A DNA stretch of 64,000 bases from NCBI RefSeq assembly GCF_910596095.1, contig NC_056552.1, positions 11,141,111 through 11,205,110 of the forward strand, written 5' to 3'. A program made the translations under genes and the position numbers. The notes under the pieces were generated by a model. That model did no database searches. It had not been told where the DNA came from and saw nothing but the letters and a program-made list of their open reading frames with translations. Source of the DNA: Thunnus maccoyii (lineage: Eukaryota; Chordata; Actinopteri; Scombriformes; Scombridae). Position 1 is the stretch's first letter, and each line of letters opens with the position of its first letter. This document shows positions 43,651 through 56,869 of the stretch, piece after piece.

Positions 43651-45129
43651 AAAACAGTTTTATGTAAATGTAATATTCAGAGTTTCAGTATTGCTTATAT
43701 TTCATCCTGAAGTATCGTTTGAATGGAGCCACAAATGTAAGGAATACATCTCTGAACAACCACTATGAAGGCTTCTTGTCCCATTGATGTTACAGGCAAA
43801 ATGAGTTTCTATACAGCCTTGCCATTTATCTTTGCCCAGCTATTGCTTCACCCTTTCTCTCACAGTTTAATAAGGTCATACCTTTTATATAAACTGTACA
43901 TGACACCTCATTAAGTAAAGAGTAGATCATAGTACATCCAGTCAGAGACGAGAGTCAGGCAGAGGGGCTCCTGTGTGATTTCTCTCTGTCTGTCGGACAA
44001 AACACAGCTTCATTTGCATCGAGAAGAAGCTGCATGGCGCACGTTAGAGCGAGGTTAGACCTTTGACACATTCAGGTTAAATGACAGATATTTTGTGGTG
44101 TTTGTAAACATGTAAAATGACACCTCACACAATTTGACATATAATGTATGTACTTAGTTCAAAAACATATAACAAAGGAAAGCACATTAAAGATATGTAT
44201 TTAATGAAAGGGGAGTAAAAATTTTAACACTGTTTGACATTGATTACATTTTTTTAGCCACATATAGTGTAATATAGTATAATCATAGCTGATTATTGAC
44301 ATGTTACTTAGTATTTCACAGATTCATGTTGTTACTTTTTTTCTTGTGTGATTATCTAGTTACATGCCAAATGAGCTGTTATCTGTCAATTTACAGATTA
44401 CCCAATCAGCAGGAGTTTATTGACTAAATATTTTTTTGGTGAAGGTTAAATTAGCTTTATCCCCAGAGTGCACAGTGCTGAATGGACTCCCGGGAGCCTG
44501 TAGGTGAATGAATGAGGTGTAGGCGTCTCTAAGCTTGGTGTGCTGTTTGCCTTCATGGAATTAGGACCTGAAGTAGGGGGTCTCTCTTTGTAGCTTGCCG
44601 AGTTCAAAAAAAAGCCTTTGGTGGCGTCTCTCCCGAGGGGATCCACCACAGACACACAGGGGGTATCCTACCGGACTGATCCCTCTGCAGTAAGCCTCAT
44701 GTGTGTCTTTGACCTTTTGTCTACCATCTGTCATGAAGTCATGAACACGAACAGTCTTTTAAACACAATCACACTTTGACACAACTGCACTGCAGTTTGT
44801 TGACAGAGAAGTTCGTCAAATTTACAGGTAAGGCTTCAAACTTTATAAGCTCAGCACAGAGGAGTGGTTGCAATAATAATCACAACAATGCTTCTTTATT
44901 TTCTATTGTTTTGATTTACAAATAAAACCACTTTTTACCTTTGAGAATCTCCTTCTGTATGTATTCTGTTTTTATACAGAAAGCTCAATTCTGCCAATCA
45001 TTAAATAAATCATAAACTAAATTCCTGTTGTTTTTCCAGAGTAACTTGCTATGTCTTGTGTGCCGCCAATTAAATACATGCACATAAAGCTTTAATACTG
45101 TTTCTTAGATGATTTATTTGACGTTTCTT

Positions 45130-45420
45130 TGATCAAAAATTTCAAATAGGGAGAGACAGGACATCCTTGGATATTATCCCTGTGCAGAGTGAAACTTTGT
45201 GATTTGTTGTCATGAGCTTTCGTTTACTAATTATTCATATTTTGTCCTTTCCATGATAAATAATATATAAATGGTTTAGTTGAAAATGTCAAATAGGGAG
45301 GAAGAGGCAGGGCATCCTTGCACAGTACCCATGAAACTGTGATTTTACTCCTTTACTAACAACAGAAGCCATTGGTGAGGTGTAAAGAAGCTTAACTCGA
45401 TTGGTAAATTATTCTCCAAA
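45130..45420 (-). mobile_element. Decayed L1/Tx1-like LINE reverse transcriptase fragment
   Basis: The minus strand from 45420 downward translates, across a stop and a shift, to FGE-FTNRVKLLYTSPMASV, then VSKGVKSQFHG, then QGCPASSSLFDIF. This is the order of the L1-clade RT finger/palm segment, in which ...WVKLLY..P.A.V precedes QGCPLSPLLF. A second degraded QGCPVS...LFEIF copy lies 151 bp further on (minus-strand motif at 45169-45158 versus 45320-45309), so this part is duplicated. It is non-functional. Confidence 0.65.
45201..45260 (+). repeat. Dispersed 60-bp repeat, copy A
   Basis: Matches 46124-46183 at about 55 of 60 positions in direct orientation (shared core TTATTCATATTTTG followed by CCTTTCCATGATAAA). 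It overlaps the zone of the LINE fragment. Origin unknown. Confidence 0.7.
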
Positions 45421-45465
45421 ACATGATTTCTCTCTATTGCACAAAGACTTCATCATTCACTTCAT

Positions 45466-45600
45466 CATTCAAGCTTTAATAATTCAGGAATTCAATCTCC
45501 TTGGATGGAGAAACAGTATTTGACAACTGAATTAACTCAGTTGTCAAATACTGTTTCTCCATCCACAGATTGAATTTTTTTTTTTTTTAAAGCTTGAATG
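45466..45600. repeat. 135-bp near-palindrome with perfect 28-bp inner arms
   Basis: The inner arms 45503-45530 and 45537-45564 are perfect reverse complements of 28 bp around a 6-nt loop (ATTAAC). The symmetry continues outward: CATTCAAGCTTTAA (45466-45479) mirrors TTAAAGCTTGAATG (45587-45600), and AATTCAATCT mirrors AGATTGAATT. The outer arms differ in a T-homopolymer segment. Non-coding. Could be a foldback MITE, a hairpin RNA source or an inverted duplication. Confidence 0.9.
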
Positions 45601-46123
45601 TCGGCTGCAGAAGTGACAAATATGAGTTTGAGTTGGGGTTTGATGTGGAGAATCAGGGGATCAAGCAAGGTACAGTGCACTCATACATTTAAATAGAGTA
45701 ATCATACAGCACTACAGTAATGCAAGCATTTCTTTAGTGTGTTGTATGAATTATCAATGAACCCCAGAGGAAAATAAAATGCATCAAACAGCTCATCAGT
45801 AGTTTCTTTTTGAAGCCAGAGCAGCATTGCCATATAATTTTTCCACTTTTACATTGTTGCCATCCAAGAAGGTCAGCTCTGATAATGCAGGGTTCTGTAT
45901 TATAAATGGGGAGGCCTATTTGAATTCATTATAAGCTATTTACTTCTTATTTCCGGATCATTTTTGATCATTAGTGGATATTCCCTGTAGTGTTTGGAGG
46001 AGTTATGCAAGGCTCTCTTGGCCACAGATTAAAGGCATTATCAGCTGAATATTGATATGTTGGATGAAACCCTGGGAGCTGCAGCTTATGTTTGTTTGGA
46101 CTGAAGACGCAAGACAAAAATAG

Positions 46124-46183
46124 GATTCGTTGTCATGAGCTCTCGTTCACTTATTATTCATATTTTGCCCTTTCCATGATAAA
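46124..46183 (+). repeat. Dispersed 60-bp repeat, copy B
   Basis: Second copy of the block at 45201-45260, 923 bp downstream in the same orientation, with about 5 substitutions. Confidence 0.7.
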
Positions 46184-48644
46184 ATTCTTATTTTATGAAA
46201 AAAAGATGGATGCTACACATACACCTGGGGCATCAGAGTTCTTGTGGGATGCAGCTAATTTGCAATTGCTCCTAATCTAGGAACATCTAGTCACAAATTC
46301 TGGTCATTTTACACTCTATTAGTTGCAGATATGGTTTATATGTTAAAGTCATTACTACTAACACCAAAAGAGACAAAAAAAAACAAAAGATGGCAAAAGA
46401 TTGGTTTCTTCAAGTAAACATCAAACTTTTTCTCGAAAGTGGACGATCAGTATGTCCCCTGTTAGCATTTTTCCTGCTTACTTTCCTTCCATATGTGTAT
46501 TTTGGGCTAGCTTCAATGTTTATCGCCTTTGCAGTATGACCACACTATTATAGAAGTCATCTGTTCAGAATTTAAAATTTTATTTTAGACATCAAATATC
46601 TCACTCTAAGGTGGTTATAGTACTCACCTACTTTAATAATCAGTACACTAGAGTTTTCTCAGGGATTTATTAAAACGTTCTTTTTTGGCAAGACCCTCAG
46701 CATAAGTACTTCTTGTTGTAACCGAGCTAAACAGCGGTTCTGAAACTTTAATTTGCAGTTACCCACAAGAGACATAAAACCAAAATCTGGTTGTAAAGGT
46801 GTGGTGACAAAAACCAGATGCTAGGCAGTGTCCAAACCGCAATAAGTTTGATCTTGTTATCTTGTAATAAAGCCAAAGTTAAGCACACAACAGCTGCTGA
46901 GAGAAAATGCAAGATTCTGTCGCACACCCATCAATATTTTCTACCAATCACTTCCCAATTCCATATCTTAAACCATCGGCAAATTTAATAAACAGACAAT
47001 GAACCAGTAATATTATATTGCAGACAGGATGTTTGCCTTGTCATTCTTTAAATTCAAATTGTTAAATCAGTTTTGTGCCCTCACAATTAAGAAATTCTGC
47101 ATCATCTGTGATGTCCTCAACTCACACTGCTGTAGCTGAGAGCATGTTTGAACTCGGCATGACCTAAATGTTTCACCACTTCCTCTGTGTCCTGTGTGGC
47201 GCCGCAGCAGTGGCACAGCCACTAACGTTTGATGGTAATTGTGTCTCTCCTCTGGCTCTGCACATGCTGAGATGGTTCCTTGTCCATAGGCAGTTCCTTC
47301 GCTGGCGACAAAAACTTGCTTGCATTGTCTTTTATGTGGCGTAAATAGTCTGCTTTCAAAAACACTCTTCAATAATGGCTGCTGTAGAGGAGGCGGAGAG
47401 GGTATAAATCCATGATAACAGCAATTATTTATTAGTGACAGCTTTCTATGGCCATTTTAGTTCAAATGTTTCCACTGCAATTGATCCAAAAGAAAAATCC
47501 ATTTTTATGTGATAGCCGTAGCTTTTAACCAAACTGACTGCTCGCTCCATAAGGTCAAGGATTGAGGGAGTGAAGTTATTTTTGCTCCTAGTGTTATTAG
47601 ATTGCCTATCTATCACTGGTGTGTCATGTGATTGATACCGACTCAGCTTGAATGAAAGATGGAGCAAGGCCGTTGCTGCTCGCACACAATAGTAAGGTGT
47701 AGCCTGATCGCCACGGCAACACAACTCTACGTCAGGTGTAAAAGGAGCCCTTATAAGGATGTGCGATGGAAAAAATTTACTAGCTAACCACTAACTTCTT
47801 GTGTTGTGTCATTTGTCACTTAAACTCATTTGAAATCCAGTGTCGACGTTATTCTTCAACCTCAGCATGAAAAAAAAAAACTGCTGGATAGGCAGTTGTT
47901 GGGAGATGATTACCACTAACAGTATATTAAAAGGCTGTTAATACAGGGACAGTCCACATATTGCTGACCACTTAAAATTGCATGAACTGATCATTAGCTT
48001 TCATGCATGCTTGCTGATTTCATTTTACCATATATTAGGGTTCAAGATGTAAAATTTTGCCCGCCATATGCACAAGGTATGAACTATTCATTTTTGCAGT
48101 ATATGCCTGAATTGGTTTACTCTTCAGAGTTTATCTGTTTTGAACTGACGGCATCTTCTCAGACCCTTAATTGCACACTTGTTGCTCCTTCCACCCATGA
48201 GGTAGATAACACCATCTGTTCCTTGTCCGCACAAGACCAATCATAATTTCAAAAAGAGAAAAATATATTCTGTTCCCTGGCAAAGATTTCAAAGTGCTAC
48301 AGGCAGCTTATTAGGGAATATGACATTCGCGTTTTATTTTCATTTTAAAAACATTTTAAATTATAACATTACTTGCAAGTAAAAATGAGATGTATAGATG
48401 AAGGCATACATGTTGATCTTGGGGGATTTTTGACATGTTACCACACTAGACAGATGTCTCTTTCTGGGATTCAAGGCTGCCAGAGACAGATGTTTCCCAC
48501 GCATTTCAAAGGAGACATTTATCTGGCTTTTGGCCTTGATCATTTTTAGGATGTGATGAGACTCCAACACATGGCAACAGTCGTTAATTGGGGGAAAAAC
48601 AAAGTGAGGTGAATAAGTTTGAGTGTATTTTTACTTTCTTCGGT

Positions 48645-48870
48645 GTAGTGCTGGAAGAATTAGTTGATTAATTGGACTATTTTGATGATTGATGAGTCGC
48701 TTAAGTCATTTATGAGGCAGAAACAGTCGCAGGTTCCAGCTTCTCAAATGTGAGAATTTGCTGGTGTTTTATATCTGCTTTAATTATATACCCTATGGGT
48801 TTTGCACTGTCGGTTGGACAAGGAAACAATCTGAAAATGTCACCTTAAGCTCTGGGATTTTTTAAAAATT
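48645..48870. mobile_element. AGGGCTGCAAC-family MITE, decayed copy 3
   Basis: Contains GTGCTGGAAGAATTAGTTGATTAATTGGACTATTTTGATGATTGATGA, then AGGTTCCAGCTTCTCAAATGTGAGAATTTGCTGG. The second block is shared with the inner part of copy 2, as TCACATTTGAGAAGCTG. The termini are lost. Confidence 0.55.
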
Positions 48871-51124
48871 ATTTGGACATTTAGATTTTGTGGTTATTAC
48901 TTTGAGAATGCAAACCTCAACCGCAACTTTTCCTACTGTCTTTAAGTACTAGATGTGTTGTTCACTGCACGAATGTGAGGAGTCCATGACAGCGAACTGT
49001 AGGGAATAGCAGAGCATGAGTGTCTGTGGCAAGGCCCTGTCACGTGTCGCAGGTTGACTTAATGTGTGCATGTGAGTGTTTGTCCGTAGAGAGGAGGGAG
49101 CTGTCTGTGTTTGCCTTCAGTGCTTTTTTAGAGTAGCGTTGGCAGAGTGGACCCCTAGGCTCTGCCGTGCACTGAGCTTGTTATGGAGCTGTCACTGTTA
49201 GGGTGGCAGCACACAATGCAATGGCCCCTTTGCTGGATGTTGGACAGGATGTATTTGGAGTATAAAAGAAAGGCAAAGGGCGCAAACAAATGAGTTCTGT
49301 TCAGACCTCTGTGTGCACTTCCTTGACTGTTATTCACAGATGAAATAAGGAGACAAACTATTAGTATTTTTTTTGTTTTTCCATGACAAAGCTGTAATCA
49401 CAATGTTTTGAAAGCAGACCGTTAATTCACCAGCAAGGCTGCACGGGGGGTTGAGGATTTCCTGGTTAGAAAGTGATTCCCTGCTGGGCCTTTTTACTGA
49501 ATGTTAATTGGATTTCATCTTAGAAAGCCCTCCAGTTCTTACAAAGACATCCATTTTAATCAAAACATAAATGAAAACATGCTAAAATGATCATAACTCT
49601 GGGGGATTTATGACTTCTTACTGAGATGAGATGTGTATAGATAGATTCTTTTATCTTTGCTCTCTGCTTAACATCTTATTACTAAAAAAGAGTGGTGCCA
49701 GGGGCTGTGTGAACATGCACATTGATAATTCCAAATCGAAAATATTTGCATTTACAGTATAACTGATTTTTGCACCTCCTTGTGGAAGCATTTAGATATT
49801 TTCTGTATTCAAATGAAAATTCTGTTATAATATTCTGCTGTGTAATTGCACTAGTGTGTGCTGAGCAAGATATGAAGTAGTATCACATTGTTCTGTGATA
49901 AAACTATGATAACAAAAAGCTTCAAGAGCATAAGAGCAACAGCACTGAAGGCACTGTCTGAGAAGAGCAGATTGGGATCTATGTCACACTTTGAATTTAT
50001 TTTTGTTGCTTTAAACAAAATTTGTTAGACTGTGGAAGGTAAAAGTCTGACTTTGCAGTTTGCAGTAATGTTTGCCTTTGCACTGGCAAAAGCAACAGTG
50101 ATCCCGTGCTGTACTATACAGCCAAATGCTATATAGTCTGTCTCTCTGTTGGGTAATTGTAAACTACAGAGGCAAAACCTATTTGTTGTGCCTATCTGAG
50201 CTGTCTTGAGGGCCAGTTTCCCTGACAAGTGTGGTTTGAGGGGCCATAAAACGACACTGCAGCTATTCCTCAATCTTGTCCTCTATTACATATGAACTAA
50301 TGTCTAATCTGACAGGCTTGTTTATACCAGGACACATGTAGCCTAGATGATGCCATCGCTCCAGCACCAAACAACGCTTCTTCACCAACATACAGTATCT
50401 CAGTGACAAACTACCAGTGGAAGGCAACAGAGAGGGGTTAAATAGAGAATACCATTATCAATTCACCAGTTGTTTAGTTTGGATACATTTCCTTTACGGA
50501 TAAGTGGATTAGACCTTTTTACTTCCAGCTGTTCAATTACCCAAGCACCCATAAAAACCTGAAGTTGTGTCTCCAGAGTGAGATATTGTCGTGCTGCGCT
50601 CGTTGCAATAAGAGCGAGATTTAGGATGAGCCCTTCCACTGTGACAGAGACTCAGCCGAGGGACCCTCTCTGTCACCAGATATTGCGGTCCCTGGCCGCT
50701 CATTAAAGATAGAACCATTACTTTACAGCTCCGGCTCGCTTCTCTCTGCTCTTCTTTCATCTACCTTCATAGCCCCCTGGAAGTTAATAAACACAAATGA
50801 ACTCAATAGTGTACAGAAAGCACATGAGGCAAACCTGTGAAAGGTGTCCATACAGTATAACTTCACAGCTGTGTGGCCCATTAAGTTCTCAATGCCTCGT
50901 ATCATATTTCTCATAACATCTCTTAGTAGGAATATTAACTTTATTTCAGAGAAAACTCCCCTGTGAACTATGCAGCATAATGTGTTTACTGATCATGGTG
51001 TGTGCATTTCCCCGTGGTGTTTGAATTTCAACTGTGTTATTTACTTTACTAGTAGAGGTAGGACAATCACATGACTTAACTTCTTTATTTATTTCTGCTA
51101 GTTTAGGTTGTTTTAGTGAAGATA

Positions 51125-51583
51125 CAGTACTGTGTAGTTTTAGGAAAAGTGAGGATGCTTTAAAATAATGCCATAAATAGTTTTTATTTATCAATTAACT
51201 TATTTTTCAGTAAACTGTGAAATCAATATTTGATGTGACCATGCATTGCCTTTTAAAACCACATCAATTCTCGGTACACTTGCACACAGTTTTTCAAGGT
51301 ATTTTGCTGCTAGGTTGTTCCAAGGATCTTGGAGAAGTTGCCACAGTTGTTCTGTGGATTTAGGTGTCTCAATTGCGTCTGTCTCTTCATGTAATCCCAG
51401 ACTGACTTGATGATGTTGAGATCAGGGCTCTGTGGAGACTGTACCATCTGTTGTGGGACTCCTTGTTCTCCTCGTCGCTGAAGATTCTTTATGACCCTGG
51501 CTGATCAGACGCCTCACTGATAATATTGCGTAATGAGTAAGAATCTAAACATCTAAAGTGCCTAAAACTTTTGGACAGTGCTG
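51125..51583 (-). mobile_element. Tc1/mariner-like element, internally deleted
   Basis: The left end CAGTACTGTGTAGTTTTAGG is preceded by TA. The right end, in reverse, is CAGCACTGTCCAAAAGTTTTAGGCAC, an imperfect terminal inverted repeat. Inside are blocks I recognise from a widespread fish Tc1-like element: AATCAATATTTGATGTGACC, AGGTTGTTCCAAGGATCTTGG, GATGATGTTGAGATCAGGGCTCTGTGG. They correspond to the 3' part of the transposase on the minus strand. At 459 bp it lacks most of the roughly 1.6-kb full element, so it is dead. Confidence 0.8.
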
Positions 51584-54500
51584 TTGAAGGCTTTGCGGCA
51601 CACTGGGTAGAATGTGTAACACTTTCCTGTACACACTGTAGGTTGCAATATAACAGCATAAGTAATACAAAAACCAATGTGTAAACATAATGTCATCTTT
51701 TATGTTTCTTTTATTAAATGATACATGCTCTGTGGCAATAGTCTAATTATGTCTACTATGTCAGAGTATTACCTGATCCTTAAACCACACTATGGCGAAA
51801 TAACCATATAGATGTCTCATAAAAATAGAACGATCCATTAGGGAAACTCTGCTTTGGTCTCTTTAGACAAAAAGCAAGAAGCACATCAGCACCAAACTAA
51901 GCTTTGTCTCTTCTTTCACCAAACCAGTGAATGAGCACGTCTCCGTTCTCCCATCTGTTGGAGCTGCGTTCCCTCTTCTTAATGGGTCACTGTAATTGGA
52001 GGAGTCAGGAAGCAGGCACTGCTCCATGGTGTGTGGTTTAGTTACTGGAGTTCTGAGAGTGATTGAGCCATTGGCAGCTGTGGGCTGGAGGATGCTGCTG
52101 CTTACTGCGGGCCTCTGTTCATCTCCTCTCCACCCCACACGGCTCTGCTCCTCAGGGACGATGCTACTGGGACAAATGGCCACCTGGGAGATGAGCACTT
52201 AATGAAGCACACCTTTTTTTACTCCGCTTTTCCTCAGTCAACCCCTATTCCACCAACAATCCGTCCATCTCACATCTGGCCTGGCAGCAGAATAGATCTG
52301 CTGGGGAACTTAGGGAGTGAGGGAATTGCCTTTTGCTTTGTGTGTCTCACATGACCAGAGCCACAAAGCCTACATGCATGCAAACTCATGCCTTTTTATT
52401 TGCCCCCCATGACAGTATAGCTATTAGCTGCCTGGTGGCGGTTTTCACTTGTCAAACGTTATGAGATATCCTTCAGAACTCATGGCCAGCTCACAAATTT
52501 CTCTGCATTACTGAGATGGGGTTTGTGAGGAGAGTGCAGCGCTCCTAATGAGTTCCTTCCATCTAACTTTTCTCTCTCCTGTCGCTTTGGATCCATTCAT
52601 ATTTGGCACTTATGCAACCGACTTTCAGAGCTGCTCTCATGCTGAACTGGGAGGCCATGCAGGCGAGCTAACGGTTGTTATTCTGATGTTAGGAGAACAT
52701 TTATGCGATTGTCTCTTTGTAGTGCTTTTGTGGATGATTGACTCTGGTCTTAGGATGATGGCCTGGCACAACGATTTACTTTCCAGGATCTTAACTCGCA
52801 TCTTGTCATGAACTCTCACTCTCCCTATTTGTCTGTTGATCTCTGCTCAGCTCTTGCAAGTGAATGTGAGTGCTTGAGAGAAGTAGAAGCATTTATACTG
52901 CTGAGAGCTGTACGATACGCTTATGATAATGATTATGATGATAAAGCTAATGATTAATGATTGTTGAGGGTTTTTTTTATTCCACACCAATCACGACTTT
53001 CTCCACTTTCTCTAACTGTAACACCCTGACCCTTTCGCTTACCATCCCCACTATTCACTCAGCAACCTCTTTCACTGAGGCCACTCAAATTAGCCGCAGC
53101 CGTTCGATGAGAGCCCAACCGCTACAGGACATGTCGCAGGACCAAGGCATAAATCATTCCCTAGAGCAGGAACTGTGGCAGGCCTAGACGCACATCCACC
53201 ACCCGAGATTTACGCTGCACATCGAAGCACAGCCCCACAATCTGGATCCTCTCCACCAGGTAATCTTCAAATTGGTTATTGATCCTCCAATCACAAAATG
53301 AATCATATGTTGCCAACACTGTTTAGGTACTACGTTTACAGTAGCGTGGCTTGTGTTACAGCTGATATGCAGCCAAGGGATGGATCATTGTTTAGAGACC
53401 ATGAAAAAACAAGTACCTGGGCTGAACAAGGGAGTAAATAGGAAAAGAAATTAGAAGCAGTCTACCTTGAGATGAATAGGTGTTATGTTGTCATCCAGCA
53501 GAGCCTCATTATAACATATCAAAACAGCTGAAGAAACTGTTGACAGTTGTTGAAGTGAAGAGCTTGAAGTTAGCCATTCTTTTGTGCTGATATGCAACAA
53601 TATATGATTAAGACTGCAGTCATTTAAATATTTTCATTCAAAGATATTCAGAGAATAATTGCAGTGTCTATGACATTATTATCCTCCAGTCTTTTTGAAA
53701 GTATAAACAGTGCATGCTGTATTTTTGTAATTCTTCTTTAAAAGTGATGGAATCAAACTCTTCACATAGCTCTTAATTCTTACTCATTCCTTGTTTAAAA
53801 AGCCACAATAGAAGCCCCTCAGTCACTACATAAAGCTGAAATATTTGGATTTTACCGTGAGGGATTCTGTCACAGCCAAATCAGTGCTTTTATCTATATC
53901 CAACTTAAATGGAGCTGGTTCCATGGAAGTACCTCATTTCAGCTCTTGGCATGTACTATATTGTGGCGTATTATTTAATGGGGCTTCACTTCTTGCCCAA
54001 TTAGGCTTCAAGATGGTGTGTAAATGTAGCTTCTGCCCTGGGAGCAGTTTCCTCATAAATGCCAGAATGGCCATTATCAGAATTCCTTTGTGAGTGAAAA
54101 CAGACAGCTATAATATAGAGTCAGTCTTAATTGAAAGATTGTAAGAATGGCAGTGGTGCTGTCTTTGAACTTCTTCTTAAATGTCAGTATCTGAAACACA
54201 AGACAATGGGACATTTTTCCTGTTCCATTTTGGAGGGAAAATGTCAAGTCAAGCTCAGTTTCATTTTCAAAGATGGCTACATCATTGCTCATGGCCTTTT
54301 TATTACCCAATATATTAGTAGTGTGGGGAGCACAGTTGGATGACAGGTTCAGTATAACTAATTGGGTGTTGAATGGAGTCAGATTGTAATGTTTGTAGCT
54401 ATTGTAGTTAGTTTTGATTCATGTGCACACGTTCATTTATAGAGGCTCATTATGACTACAAGGTGATTAGTGATTGCAGCACATGACAAGATTTGTGGGT

Positions 54501-56869
54501 ACTGACATGCTATAGGTGATTTGTTAATTTGTAATGGGGGGATGGCCCAATGGGACGTTTAGGGCCTGCAGGATTATCATACAGGCCTAGCCTAATTCTT
54601 GATATTATAATTGCAATTGTAATTTCGATTTAATAGAACTGCTATTAGGCCAAATACATATTTTGTGTAGGCCTATTCTTTTACTGGATGTGGACATTAA
54701 GCATTTTAATAATGCTTATTTTTCCAAACACACTGTAGTTTTGATGGTTAAACTTTACCTAGAATACTGTAACTGCAGCAGCTGAGCACAGTGTGGTCAG
54801 TGCAGATTAATTTCCTCGGTCACATTACCTGCTCCACTCCCAGGTTACACCAAACATCTGTATAGTAAAAATGATGTCTGTAATCATGTCTCCCCTAAAA
54901 TATTTTGTTACAGAGGTGGCTTGGATTTGGGGGTGTATTTTCAGCAGCACAGACGCTACTGAATGATCATAGAAATATTATAGGAATACTACAGTCAGCA
55001 GTGTGTCTCCATGATCCTCTCGCTCTTCCACAACTACACATTGCTACTTGTCACTTTGATCATGAAGATGACACTACTCTATAAAGTATAAAAGCTACAA
55101 TATGGTATAGAATTGAATATTTATAGTATATAGTTTAGGGAGTATTATAGATCCAAGACGAAACTGACCGAAGGGTGGGACTGAGAGAAAAAGGCACAAT
55201 TACAAATCCATCTGCTACTTCAGCACCATGGGCAGTGCCATGGATTTATCAATACACAGCACAGTTAAGCTACTGATATTTCAGAGCCATGGTTGGAGTA
55301 ATAGATTCTAACTTGCACAAACCTCAGTCAGATAAAGGATCAATGAGTCAAGCAGACTTGACCAACATATTCAACTAAACAACCCCTCTGCTCCTGCAGT
55401 CTCTCTGCTACTAGCGGATGGAGAAGGGGGATGGCAGGTTAACAAGGGGGATTTATTTTGGTCATTTTGCTAACAAGGGGGGTGGATTCCCCCTCATCCC
55501 CTGCTGGTCTGCTGTAAGGACTGGAAGCTTTTTATTAATAGATGCCCTGTGCACTCTTTTAAGAGCTACTGTCACTGTTTTGAAATGTTTGCTATTTCCG
55601 TATTTCAAGATTTTTAGAACTAAATTTAACCTCTGAATGAGTATATGCAAACTCAAATTATGGCCTTGCAACTATTAATTTCCTACCCATTCCTGCTGAG
55701 ATCTTCTTCAGTGTCTCATTTGTACAATGGTGGATCTATTGGTAACTCACCATATGTATCCTGCCTATTCAGGGGAAAGTTTTCATGTATGAAGGTCTTA
55801 ACTTGCATACGCACAACCCCTACTTTGTTTTGTCAAGCTGGAGTTGAAACCCATCCTCAGTGGCCCTCATTTCTCTTGGACTCTGGCAGGCCCCAAAGCA
55901 GGGAGGAGGGAAACTGGATGGACAGCTCTGCTCTCCTCTGCTCCCCTCTCCAGTCGATAGCAGCCAGCAGGTAAGGCTCCGTCTCCGTCTGCACCGTGGC
56001 AGACACTTATTAGTGGTAATGTTCTCCCATCATCCATCTCCAGGTGGGCTTCCACCATTGATCTCAACGCCAAGGCTTGTCACTAGCTGCTCTGCACGCA
56101 GTGAAAGCACTGGTCGCTGCCAGCACTTGCTTTAGATGACCCAGCTCAATGTTCTGTCAATAAACTTGTGGCTGAACAGCTGGCATTAGAATGGTTAGGT
56201 TACTTGCACAGCAGTGTGAGAGGTTTTCCCCACAGTGTTCTTCAATACCTAAATTCAGCCTGAACAAACAGGATGAAGCACCTACTGTAGATTTCTGAAA
56301 TGTGAGATATGAATCCCCTTTAATCCTATTTGTATGGCAATGAATTCAGATGACATCACTCAGTTGGAGAATTAACATCTGTATTGCCTTTTAGTTAGTT
56401 GGACTCTTGTTACACAGTGAAATGGGTTAAACATTTGTGATTCTAACACATAATAATTACTTTATATAGCATTCTGTATGAGAAGTACTTATGTAAGATT
56501 ATATAAAATAAGGGCGACGGTGTGCCTTATCAAGATAGGTGTCCTGATGTTGTATTCTCCCAAGAAGAGAAGCAGCTGATACCTACAAAGTGATACTACA
56601 AATCCCTGTATCTGAAGCTACATTAAAGTCAATACATATTTAGATATAGTTACACAAAAATCTTGGATTGTATAAAATCAGTGCTTGTTCTCTAAAAAAA
56701 AAGGTAATGAACAGCTTCTTTTTGCTGTACATTAAAAGATAAAAGAAGATTTTAACTCCAAAGCCTGCCTTATGTAATACACTGTTTGGTAGCTATATTG
56801 GAGGTCTACAGCTCTTGATCAACAGTGGATAAGAACTGTTTAATATGTTTCTAAATTTATGTGGAATTG

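Noticed and set aside
52957-53187. 76-residue plus-strand frame with a possible retroelement gag flavour
   Set aside because: Composition is normal, but no zinc knuckle, protease or RT motif lies nearby, so no family can be supported.
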